A stretch of 64,000 nucleotides of DNA from Adiantum capillus-veneris (lineage: Eukaryota > Streptophyta > Polypodiopsida > Polypodiales > Pteridaceae): contig CM043944.1 in NCBI GenBank assembly GCA_014529385.2, positions 78,509,884-78,573,883 on the forward strand, given 5' to 3'. The position numbers and the translations under genes were made by a program. The notes below the pieces were generated by a model, which was not told where the DNA came from, ran no database searches, and worked only from the letters and a program-made list of their open reading frames with translations. Shown piece by piece: positions 24,424 to 33,523 of the stretch (its first letter is position 1; each line of letters opens with the position of its first letter).

Positions 24424-24631
24424 CCCGGGGCGGTCACTTTTTAGAATGTGTATGCTATCACATGAGTTAACCGGAGAGGATTATTAAAAGATCAAAATGT
24501 ATACATACATAGGGGGGTGGGGGTTTTTTAAATAGACACGTAGTGTAAATATAGTATGTATATTGAGGTATTATTAATAACCTCTTGAACACACGTGATA
24601 TAGGAAGCTTTCGATAAGTGACCGCCTCGGG
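24424..24631 (+). mobile_element. 208-bp MITE with 8-bp target duplication
   Basis: The termini are CCCGGGGCGGTCACTT and, inverted, CCCGAGGCGGTCACTT, matching at 15 of 16 positions. CATCAGAT lies on both sides (24416-24423 and 24632-24639). An 8-bp duplication is typical of hAT-type transposition, although the CCCGRGGC end is not the common hAT CAGGG terminus. The element is non-coding and needs a transposase from elsewhere. It sits inside the LTR element, so it is younger than that insertion. Confidence 0.85.
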
Positions 24632-24819
24632 CATCAGATGGTTACAAATGGACAACAATGTAGAAAATCAAGATGTTATTCTTGATTTCATTGAACCTCC
24701 TACTGAACCGGATCCCGCTCAAATGAACCGTTGGATCCATGAGGGATGTTACGGTAGAAAACATTAGTGTTCTTATGAAGATACCATCACTTGTGTTTTT
24801 GCGGACGAAAACGCTTCTC

Positions 24820-24833
24820 CAAGGGGGGAGTAA
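24820..24833 (+). other. Polypurine tract of the non-autonomous element
   Basis: AAGGGGGGAG followed by TAA lies directly before the 3' LTR and would prime plus-strand synthesis. Confidence 0.85.
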
Positions 24834-24976
24834 TGTCAGGACAAGGGTAGGACCAGTCACGGCCAAGGGCCAGGATGGACATGCAGTCAAGGGGGTCCCT
24901 ATATTTAGCACGCCAAGGGACTATATAGGGCATGGCTGGGTGGAGATTAGCATGTTCGAGTCCCCTTGCCCTTACA
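24834..24976 (+). repeat. 3' LTR (143 bp) of the non-autonomous element
   Basis: Same length and ends as the 5' LTR, followed by the TTCAC target duplication at 24977-24981. Confidence 0.93.
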
Positions 24977-24981
24977 TTCAC

Positions 24982-25167
24982 TGCTAGCTAAGCAACAACA
25001 ATGAAGAGACAAGAAGATGGACCTCGTTTTGCAAGTTGTAGGGAAAGAGATTCAAGAGAAGCTATAGCTATTACTTAAGGACAAAGATGTTGAACAATGC
25101 CTAAAGACCGACTAAAACGAGGTTGAGGATGTATTTCACTGCTATCTAAGCAACAACAATGAAGAGA
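24982..25167 (+). repeat. In-frame 159-bp tandem duplication inside family 2 gag
   Basis: The stretch starting AAGAAGATGGACCTC at 19198 and ending AATGAAGAGAC at about 25010 (with the insertion removed) is repeated at 25011-25167. The unit is 159 bases, 53 codons, so it keeps frame. The LTR element inserted into the first copy; the second still has the empty target site. Confidence 0.8.
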
Positions 25168-25899
25168 CAAGATGATAAACAACACTACTCAAGCCACAAG
25201 CATTTCTAAGAATTCATCAAATATTGTTATTTTGGTTCCAAAGAGTGACAAACCCATCTTAGATGATATTGTTAAAGGAACGTAAGAGCTAAAGTTAAAG
25301 CTTGTAATGCTAGAACAAAAGGGGCAACCATTGGGCTAATCTATAGGTAGAAACCCTCAAAAAAGAGAAGGCTTTGTACATAGATTCATATGGTGTGGCA
25401 TTATTCACCATGCAAGGAGGGATTATGAAAGTTTCAAAGATATTTTGATGAAGGAGCTTGTTTTCTTTAAATATGGTATGATTAACTTAAGTGAAACATG
25501 AAATTTCCTCCATACAAACTTGCAGCAAAGGAGGAATGAAAAATCTAGTGGTTAAGGCAATAGCCTATGGGTTAAAGGTAGATCCTGTTAAGTAGAAAGG
25601 AGTCATGGTTAGAGAAGAAGTATATAATGAGATGGGAGAATTGTGGCCATGCACAATAGAATCTTCTATGAAGCGTAAAAATGAATAAACAGGGTTTGCA
25701 TGGGGCTAGAGCTTGCGTTTGGCTAGAAACAAGTGGTGAAAAAGATCTCGTGGATTCTTTTACAATGCATGCCTACATTGCCAATTGTCAAACCCATTTG
25801 AAAAAAAACATAGGCATGAGAATGGGTTGAAGGACCTGCAAAAAGGGCCACAAGGATCCGAGGAAGAAATGATGCAGTAGATCAGCATCTCCACAAGAT

Positions 25900-26960
25900 A
25901 TGCCTACACATGAGGTACCTATGCAAGAAGCTTCTAAAGAAAAGAAGAAGGAAACAAAAAATGCTAAAGAAAAGGGTCTAGCTTACAAGATCCAATATGA
26001 TATAGAGGTACATATAGATCTCAAAAAGATTTTGGAAGAGAGGATTTTGAATATTAAGGTTGAATTTACCTTGGGTGAGGTCCTTGGCATAGTGATGTTG
26101 GAGTTCCATGAAGAAATCAAAGACATATCAAGAGAAAACGGTAGTCTCTTATCCATGTCTAGGATGAAGGAAAAACTTTAAATGCACAAGGTGTACAGTT
26201 TTATGGTAAGCAAGGTAATTTTTATTTTTGGGATGTTACTAATCCACAAGAAGAGAAACGTAAGTTTTCTTCTTGAATGATGAAGATGAAGTTGACAGAG
26301 ATATTACTAAAAGATCCATTGAGCAAGAGCAACTACCAAGACCCTAGTAAAAGTAGGAGACTTAGAAGAGCCATACATTGCACGAATAGATCATGGGTCA
26401 AAGATTAACCTCATGTCAAAGAGTCTATATCAAAATGGCGAATGGACTACATATAAAAATCATGGATGGATGATTTGTGCAATGAATAACTCATCAAGGA
26501 AGCCATATGGAGCTTGTCCAAATGTGAACAAGGGGATGTGAAAGATGACCAAAACTTCTTTGTATAGGATATATCTACATATTCTCTTATGGTTGTGCAG
26601 ACATCCATCCCTACTACTCATATGGAAACAAAGATGATGGATGATGGATCAGCGTATGCTAAAATAAGGAGTAGGGATGGGAAGTGTTCAGTTTAATTCC
26701 TTAGCGTGGACCATGAAAGGAGCTGTGAACTCTTAGATAGCATCTCTTACCAAAGACAAACAAAGAATTCAAGGACTAAAAGGATATGAGGAGTTTTGGT
26801 TGTGTACCATTGTAGAGAAGAAGTGCACTGGTACAAGAAGACAAAAGGTCTTGCATTTGTATATGCAAAGGAGTTGTTTTCTACAAGTTTTGTAGGATTA
26901 GCAAGCTTTGCATCTAGCTATCTATCGTTGCAAGGATAGTTTGGACAAAGTCTAAACGAT
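25900..26960 (+). pseudogene. Linker and aspartic protease of gypsy family 2
   Basis: An open segment at 25900-26181 reads KAYK-like residues then DLKKILEERILNIKVEFTLG and VLGIVMLEFHEEI, an element-specific linker. Downstream, in broken frames, is a protease: YIARIDHGSKINLMSKSLY with the DHGS active-site box, GACPNVNKG and METKMMDDGSAYAKIRSRDG. Retropepsins normally have DTG or DSG here; DHG is a variant. Frame breaks at about 26270, 26540 and 26700 disable it. Confidence 0.65.
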
Positions 26961-26973
26961 ATGTTTTTAAGAA

Positions 26974-27504
26974 ATGCTTTCCAAACACAAAAAGGCTTTG
27001 GCATTTGAGCCACATGAGATAGGGTATGTTGATCCTTCCATTTTTGCACCTATGGTAATCTTCACTATCCCTCATGTACCTTGGAACTTGCGGACTATTC
27101 TAGTTCCAAAGGCTCATTTGCCAAAACTCAATGATTTCCTTAATGAAAAGATCAAGATGGGTATTTTGAAGTTTTGTTCTGCTCCATATTCAAATAAGTG
27201 GTTCATCCTACCAAAGAAAAATCATTCTTTACACTTTATCCACAATATTCCACCTATGAACAAGGTTACAATTAGGAATGTGGGTACAAGCCCAACTGTA
27301 GATGAGTTTGTTGAGGAATTTGTAGGAAGAGTGATATATTCTATGGGGCATTTTTACTCAGGGTATGATCAATTCCCACTAAGTATGGAAAAGTAGGGAC
27401 TTGACTACCATGAAGACACCTATGGGATTGGTAAGGATGTGTACCTTACCTTAGGGAGAAACTCATTTAGGTGCAGACATGATGAATGGTATGAACAAAG
27501 TCTT
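26974..27504 (+). pseudogene. Reverse transcriptase start of gypsy family 2
   Basis: MLSKHKKALAFEPHEIGYVD, then IPHVPWNLRTILVPKAHLP, NEKIKMGILKFCSAPYSNKW, LHFIHNIPPMNKVTIRN and SMGHFYSGYDQFPL match the RT fingers and first catalytic-side motifs. After a stop at 27394 the reading goes on as TTMKTPMGLVRMCTLP to MNGMNKVL and ends at 27504. The YXDD box is not present before the junction. Confidence 0.8.
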
Positions 27505-27957
27505 ACGTGTTGCCCCAAAAAAAATGCACACAATGAGACTCATAGAGCTTCCACGATCGAAGCTGCAAAAGAGGATACTCATTGCAAAGGATTGTCCCTT
27601 TCCTATGCTTGGGGAAAGGTGAGGGAGCATGATGCCTTCATCCTTTTTTACCATGGCTCTATTCACAAGTTCATATCAACGGAGTTGGCCACTAAGTTGG
27701 GTATACAAGCTTTCAAGATGGGAGATATTGTGACTTCTGATGGAGCTTTCAAGGGACAAAAAGCCTCCATTACTCCCTTGATTGGGAAATTGAGACTTCA
27801 TGTCCAAATCTACATCGACAAAGAAAAAAATTTCATCTCTCCTCTCAAACATGAGGATGTTATCCTAGGGGCACCATGGTTCAACCGCATGGCTGCCAAC
27901 ATGAAGTTCCCTGAAAGGAGAATTTATTTCACCTACAGGGAAAAGAATTGTATATAG
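27505..27957 (+). pseudogene. Zinc-knuckle end and protease, gypsy family 1 copy B
   Basis: CCPKKNAHNETHRAST is the tail of the knuckle, followed by SLSYAWGKVREHDAFIL and the protease active-site region FYHGSIHKFIST. The catalytic Asp position reads Tyr-His-Gly (copy A has Asp-Pro-Gly), so protease activity would be lost. LGAPWFNRMAANMKFPERR follows. Most of gag is absent because of the 27504 junction. Confidence 0.85.
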
Positions 27958-28016
27958 ATGCCAATGAGTCGGGTCGTACTATACCTCTCAAAAATTAACT
28001 TGCTTTTGATAAGTTA

Positions 28017-29440
28017 ATGAAAAGCTCAATTTCCACGTATATAATTTTTGTCAAAGAGTCCATAAATGATGCTAATGTTTTATCAAAAAAAGGTGGTAGG
28101 AATCAAGAAGAATTAGAGTTGTCTAATTTTCTAAATAGATTCCAAGATGTTTTTACGATGACATCCCTATGCAGCTACCTCCAAAACAAGTGGATGATGG
28201 CCATAAGATAGAGCTTCTACCTAAGAGCTCACCGCCTAATAAACCTCCTTATAGAGTTTCTCAACCTCAGCAAGAAGGATCATGAGGCAACTACGCGAAC
28301 AGGTAGACAAGGGGATGGTGAGGCCTAGCTCCTCTCCCTTTTGTTCACCAGTCCTACTAGTGCAAAAGAAAGACGGTAAATATCATATGTGTGTTGACTC
28401 TAGAGCTCTAAACCGGATCACTTTCAAAAATACCATGGGTAGAAGAACTATTTGATAAGCTACAAGGCTCTACCTACTTCAGTAGGATTGACTTAAAAAA
28501 TGGCTATCATCAAATAAGGATAGTGACTGAAGATATTGCAAAGACTGCTTTTCGCATAATGTTTGGTATTTATGAATATCTTGTCATGCCTTTTGGCTTG
28601 ACAAATGCTCCAGCCACGTTCAACCGCCTAATGGAGAAAAAATTTAGGCCCTACCTCAAGTTCAATAGAGTACTCTTTGATGATATCATCATCTACTCCA
28701 ATTCTCTTGAGGAGCATAAGAAACATCTCCAAGTAATCTTTCAAGCTTTGAAGAGAATAAACTTTTCATTAACCAAAAGAAGAGTGAATTATTCCTTCAA
28801 GAGATTCAAGACTTAGGTCACACTATCTCTCGAGATGGTATCAGTACAAATCCATCAAAGTTAGAGGTAATGAAAGGATGGCCTAAACCAAGGAATCTAC
28901 ATGATTTACAGGTATGTGTGCATACTATAGACTCTTCATAGAAAAATTCTCTCAAATAGCAGGACCATTACATGACTTAACAAAAAAGAACGTTAAGTAT
29001 GCATGAACTACTAAAGAGAAAAATGCTTTTGATAAGCTTATAGAAAATCTTACCTCCCAACCAGTGCTTACACTATCGGACCTCTCAAAGCCATTTGAGG
29101 TCCAATGTGATGCTTGTGGAGATTGCCTTGGAGCAGTTTTGCTCCAAGAAGGGCATGCCATAGCATATGAAAGTCGAAGATTCAATACCGATGAATGAGT
29201 GTTGGGCATATACAAAAAAGAGCTACTAGCTATTCTACATGCCCTAGAAACATGGAAGCACTATCTATTGGGGACTCCATTCGTCTTAGAATGGACCACC
29301 AAAGTCTTAAGTACTTCATGACGCAAACCAAGCTATCCGACAAACAAATGAGGTGGGAAAAATTCCTTTCACAATTCAATTTTCATATTGCTCATATTTT
29401 TAGTAGGCATAATCAAGTAGACGATGCACTATCACAATGA
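28017..29440 (+). pseudogene. RT and RNase H, gypsy family 1 copy B
   Basis: RT motifs appear in shifting frames: [53 protein letters not shown] and the catalytic FDDIIIYSNSLEEHK. The thumb continues SRDGISTNPSKLE. RNase H contains LTLSDLSKPFEVQCDACGD-like residues and LETWKHYL, then MRWEKFLSQFNFHIAHIFSR. Frame breaks occur near 28255, 28440, 28815, 28920 and 29200. Confidence 0.85.
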
Positions 29441-30900
29441 CGAAGGGAAAATGTGGTGTCTATAGCAACTCATAATGATCTATCTTCCATGATAGATGAG
29501 TATGCTACTGAACCTAATTTTAGGGACATAATGTCAGCCCTTGCCTTAGGGAAGAAAGAGGAACCATTCACATTGCAGGATGGTTATCTTCTCCATGGAA
29601 ACAGGCTATGTGTTACTCACTCTCTTTGTGAGAAAGTAATGTATGAATCTCATTCTCCGTTCTATGCAAGGCATATAGGGATTCAACCTACTCTTTGAGG
29701 AGTAGAGACGTATTTTTATTTGCCCACCGTGAAAGTGGACATACAAGAGTATGTTTCAAAATGTGTTGTATGCCAAAAGACAAAGTATGATAGAGGGAAG
29801 AAACGTGGATTACTCCAGCCATTGCTATTCCCTAATTTTCAATGGGAGAGTATATCCATGGACTTTATCTTTGGATTACCCAAGTCTATCCATGGAAATA
29901 TGGGAATATGGACAATAGGTGACAGGTTTCGCAAGCAAGCACACTTTATTCCTGTCAAAAAGACTATTAAGACACACCAAATGGAAACCCTCTTCATATC
30001 CTAGCTTTTCAAGCACCATAGTTTGCCGTGTCAGATAGAGATCCTAAAACGACTAGTAATTTTTGGAACGGTCTCTTTGAAAATTTAGATACAAGGTTGA
30101 ATTTCTCTTCGGCCTATCACCCACAAACGGATGGCCAAAGTGAGATATCTAACCTTACGATTCTTGATCTACTAAAGACTTATGTTACAGAAGTAATCAA
30201 CACTCATAATGGGAGAAGTATCTACCACTTGTAGAGTATGCATACAATAACATTGTCCATACTACTACAAGAAAATCACCTTTTGAAATCATTGACAGAA
30301 GAACTAAAAGTCCCTTGCTACTTAAGGTACACGGGAAGATCTTCATTGTCTGATAAGTATAGCCGAGACCTACAAGAATCTCTCCAAAAGATTAAGGAGG
30401 ATATATCCATCTTCCAAAAAAGGTAAAAAGTGGTTGCTAACAAGCACAAAAGGGCCTTAACGTTCAAAGAAGATGATTGGGTCTTACTTAAGTTTCCCAA
30501 TGCTTGATTGAGGCAAACTATGGGCAAAAATCATACGGGCCACGAAAAGTATTTTGCATAATTAGCAAAAACATACTATGGTCCTTTTCAAATCTTAAAA
30601 CCAATCAATAAGATGGCCTATCAACTCAAGTTGCCCAATCATTGTCTCATACACAATGCTTTTCATGTGAGCCTACTCAAGCCTTACAAAGGAGACCCAC
30701 CAGCAGAACCAATTATTGAAGACCCCCTAGAAGAGGTGCTACAACCCAAAGCTATCCTTTGACATGAGGACAAGGTACTAAGGCATGGTAAGATTATCCA
30801 ATGATATCTTATTAAATTCAAAAATTATCCTTTTGAAGATTCTAGATGGATGCAAAGGAACACAGCTTAAGGATAGTATGTACCTTGTCAATGCTTACAA
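29441..30900 (+). pseudogene. Integrase and chromodomain, gypsy family 1 copy B
   Basis: Zinc region HSPFYARHIGIQPTL and KCVVCQKTKYDRG, then the core with SMDFIFGLPKS, SDRDPKTTSNFW and YHPQTDGQSEISN; all three DDE residues remain. After stops near 30003, 30234 and 30426 come YYGPFQILKPINKMAYQLKL and FHVSLLKPYKGDPPAEP. A chromodomain-like end follows (EDKVLRHGKIIQ, a stop, YLIKFKNYPFEDSRWM). The chromodomain places family 1 among chromoviruses, whose integrases tether to chromatin marks. Confidence 0.85.
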
Positions 30901-31380
30901 TGCTACACTAGAGTAAGCTAATGTAAATGTTTCTTTTAAATGAACAATGTTTTTGTCTTATACGACTAGATCTCTCTTTTTATTGTGCACAAAAATGAGT
31001 AGTAAGCATGCTTAGAATCATGTTTGTGATGACGACGTCTCTCAAACACCAAGTAGAATTTGTAACTCTACTTTGGAAAGTATGTTATGGGCTAAAGAGC
31101 AGACATACTTGCAATAGCTAAGTCTCCCAAGCACCAAATGGATTAGTCATCCATTCTAAAATGATGTCGTAGGGTAAAAAGGGATCCTCTATCCGCTAGG
31201 AAACATAGACTAATGATTAAGGCTTTATCTTCTCTACCTCATAGTCGAGGATGACTATGATTTCAAGAGAGAGGTAATGTCATAAAATTTAATATCTAAC
31301 TAACCCAAATGATTTTCTCATACTGAAATGATCATTTAATGTGGAAAAATAAACAGGAACAAGAGGTAGAATATAGACAT

Positions 31381-31570
31381 TGAAGGGGATCGGGGAGCAC
31401 CACAGACGGAGAGTGTGAGAGAGAGAAGGAGACACGACACACAATGTGGGTGGGGAGACTCCAAAGAGTGAGCAGCCCCCTATACACTTATGCTATGTAT
31501 AAGGTATACAAGTCAGTGGGCGCCCAGACTCTGGGTGGCCGGGCAAGGCACAGACGCCTATACCCCAACA
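31381..31570 (-). repeat. 3' LTR of X copy 1 (190 bp)
   Basis: Same length and ends as 33334-33523. The purine tract at 31571-31584 (minus strand) precedes it. Confidence 0.93.
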
Positions 31571-31667
31571 ACCTCCCACTTAAAGGCGACTGTGCCTTTA
31601 AGCAAGGGAACCTAGTCTAAAGACTACAAAAGGTGAGAGAAAACCGCTCTCAACCGATGCCCACTGG

Positions 31668-32375
31668 CTAGCTGTGATCGTGTGCATCCGGCTGTCCTGC
31701 TCCCGTGTAAGTCCATACACCACCAGACGTACCGCACACGTACTGCAAGTATGTACGCAATACCTGCATATCTCCCTCGTGCACTATGCCATCATCAGTC
31801 AACAAACGACTGACAACCCCAACTGCAAATGCTCCCACTACAGCTGCGATATCCGGTCTCAAGATCAGCATCTCATACATGAGACCACCGAATGCCGATG
31901 CAATGCTAGAGGGCCCTGCTAGCTCTACGGAGCATGCATCAACATATATATCCCTGGAAATAGGCATCTCTGACTGACAAGGCGTGTCAGCCACATGCAT
32001 CTCCTGACTATCCACAAAAGACGCATCAACCTGTCGTGCAACCTCAGAGCAAACCAGAAGCTCTAGGTGTCTGCTGGAAGACATATCCTGCACAACTATA
32101 TCCCCATGCTCACTGTCAAGCATAGAAAGGAATGACTGCATAATCGCTGACATCTCAATCTCCTCTGCAATCATCCAATGCAAACATGACCACTCAATCT
32201 GCTGTGACTCACTAGAGCTCTCATGCTCTAACTCCGTATGCATAGACTCTTGCACAACGTCCTCCTGTCGTGACTCACTAGAGCAAGACCGCTCTACCTG
32301 TCTATCCTGCATAGAAGTATCTCGCACAACTGACTCTCTGTTTTGCTCAGTCACTAGCAAAAAACTCAAGTACAA
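31668..32375 (-). CDS. Conserved unknown protein of retroelement X
   Basis: An open frame of 235 codons on the minus strand. The frame opens at a TTG; the first ATG is near 32312 (MQDRQVERSC), leaving about 214 residues. The N-terminal half is acidic and Ser/Glu/Gln-rich. The C-terminal half holds SSIASAFGGLMYEMLILRPD, a hydrophobic stretch (IAAVVGAFAVGVVSRLL), VHEGDMQVLRTYLQY and a Gly-rich tail. I find no CCHC, DTG, DDE or YXDD motif, so it is not a standard gag-pol part. The second X copy encodes a similar segment at about 49460-49620. It may be a gag-like packaging protein or a captured host domain; function unknown. Confidence 0.6.
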   Translation of the reverse strand: MYLSFLLVTEQNRESVVRDTSMQDRQVERSCSSESRQEDVVQESMHTELEHESSSESQQIEWSCLHWMIAEEIEMSAIMQSFLSMLDSEHGDIVVQDMSSSRHLELLVCSEVARQVDASFVDSQEMHVADTPCQSEMPISRDIYVDACSVELAGPSSIASAFGGLMYEMLILRPDIAAVVGAFAVGVVSRLLTDDGIVHEGDMQVLRTYLQYVCGTSGGVWTYTGAGQPDAHDHS

Positions 32376-33319
32376 TCTCTACCATAAACCATAACACTAC
32401 TCAATGCCAATGAGTAGAAATGCCAAAATGGCTCCACATTTTCACATACAATGGCAATCCGCACTCAACGTACATCAACGGAGTGACCGCGCATAAGCAA
32501 GCGCCAAAAGATTTGCAATCCGGAAACTTGATCAATACGAAAACAATGCTCTCAAGAGAGCTCACCGGCACTTGAAAGTGCTCGCCAAAATGCATGTATA
32601 ATGGGCATCAACCATGCGCCATAACCATATGCAAACCATCCGCAAAGACCATGAATCCAAGCACAAAATCACTGCCAAAGTATCCTGTGAAAACCAGTGA
32701 AAGAAGCTCCACCTGTGTGCTCCAAAAAACTGCGTCTCTCAAGAGACCACCTCGGTGGTGTGTAAACGCCTCCGTACTTCGTTGCCCAAGTCTACCAAAA
32801 AACCCTCAAACCACAAGCTTAACACAAGTTGCAATTGCATGTTCAGCTCAGAATTTATGCACTCAACTTCAAGCATCTCCCGTGCTTCCAAAAGTGCATC
32901 AAACTCGCACACAATGCGACAACAAAAAATATGGAATTTTTGTATACAGTCAGTCTGAGGTGAATATCAGCAAAACGGTGAGGAATTTGCAAAAAGTTTC
33001 TTCTGCAAAGTTGTAGACCACGTCGAGACAGATGGGCGAGGAGGACAGAATTCTCAGATCTGCATTCTACAAGGAGAAAAACGAATCTGAAAACAGTGTT
33101 GCTGCGCACACAGTTTTAGGACAGCACCTTCACTTACACACAATCTTCCACACTCCTTTCTGAGCTTCCACAAGAGCATACATCACTCTCAACTGAGCTC
33201 ACAATCTCCCATTGCATTCTCACAAAGCTTCCAAGCTTTCTTAATCTCTCTACCGTCGAGAGCGAGCGAGCTATCGCCTCGAAGCTCTCAAAGCCGTCGT
33301 GCTCTCCGCGGTCACCATA
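32376..33319 (-). other. Leader region of X copy 1
   Basis: About 0.95 kb between the primer site and the ORF. The first part, from within the LTR, stays open for 87 codons (33397-33134) but shows no known domain. The last part (about 32400-32500) contains the block GTGGAGCCATTTTGG and CATTGAGTAGTGTT, which recurs on the plus strand at about 47555-47620. The conserved leader could be a packaging or regulatory region; that role is inference. Confidence 0.6.
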
Positions 33320-33331
33320 GCTCTGATACCA
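33320..33331 (-). other. Primer-binding site of X copy 1
   Basis: Minus strand TGGTATCAGAGC, a perfect initiator-Met tRNA complement, two bases inside the LTR. Confidence 0.93.
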
Positions 33332-33333
33332 AT

Positions 33334-33523
33334 TGAAGGGGATCGGGGAGCACCACAGACGGAGAGTGAGAGAGAGAGAAGGAGACACGACACACAATGT
33401 GGGTGGGGAGACTCCAAAGAGTGAGCAGCCCCCTATACACTTATGCTATGTATAAGGTATACAAGTCAGTGGGCGCCCAGACTCTGGGCGGCCGCGCAAG
33501 GCACAAACGCCTATACCCCAACA
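33334..33523 (-). repeat. 5' LTR of X copy 1 (190 bp)
   Basis: Minus-strand TG...CA. It contains a short (GA)n block and a CTTATACATAGC promoter-like stretch. It differs from the 3' LTR at four of 190 positions. Confidence 0.93.

Larger units (their letters stand above)
19328..24976 (+). mobile_element. Complete non-autonomous LTR element with 143-bp LTRs
   Basis: Direct LTRs of 143 bp (19328-19470 and 24834-24976) begin TGTCAG and end CCTTACA; I count 4 differences. Target duplication TTCAC is present on both sides (19323-19327 and 24977-24981). A perfect initiator-Met primer site follows the 5' LTR, and a polypurine tract precedes the 3' LTR. The 5.36-kb interior has no recognisable gag, protease, RT or integrase. 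It is therefore LARD-like in having a long non-coding interior, but with TRIM-sized LTRs. It must rely on enzymes of another element. Confidence 0.92.
18690..27504 (+). mobile_element. Ty3/gypsy family 2 internal region (gag, protease, RT start), split by an LTR element
   Basis: Gag (about 18690-19327 and 24982-25700), linker and protease (25900-26900) and the RT start (26974-27504) are collinear once the 19328-24976 insertion is removed. The RT stops abruptly after MNGMNKVL-type residues, where family 1 protease sequence begins. All parts have stops and frameshifts. Together with the LTR at 17636 this is the 5' two-thirds of a gypsy element. Confidence 0.8.
31381..33523 (-). mobile_element. 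Compact LTR retroelement X, copy 1 (2143 bp)
   Basis: Two direct 190-bp repeats (31381-31570 and 33334-33523) differ at four positions. On the minus strand they start TGTTGGGG and end CCTTCA. The 5-bp target duplication GACAT flanks them at 31376-31380 and 33524-33528. A perfect initiator-Met primer site (33320-33331) lies beside the right LTR and a purine tract (TTTAAGTGGGAGGT, minus strand) beside the left, fixing the orientation. The 1.76-kb interior has a 235-codon open frame and no gag-pol. A related degraded copy lies at 47380-49900. Confidence 0.93.
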
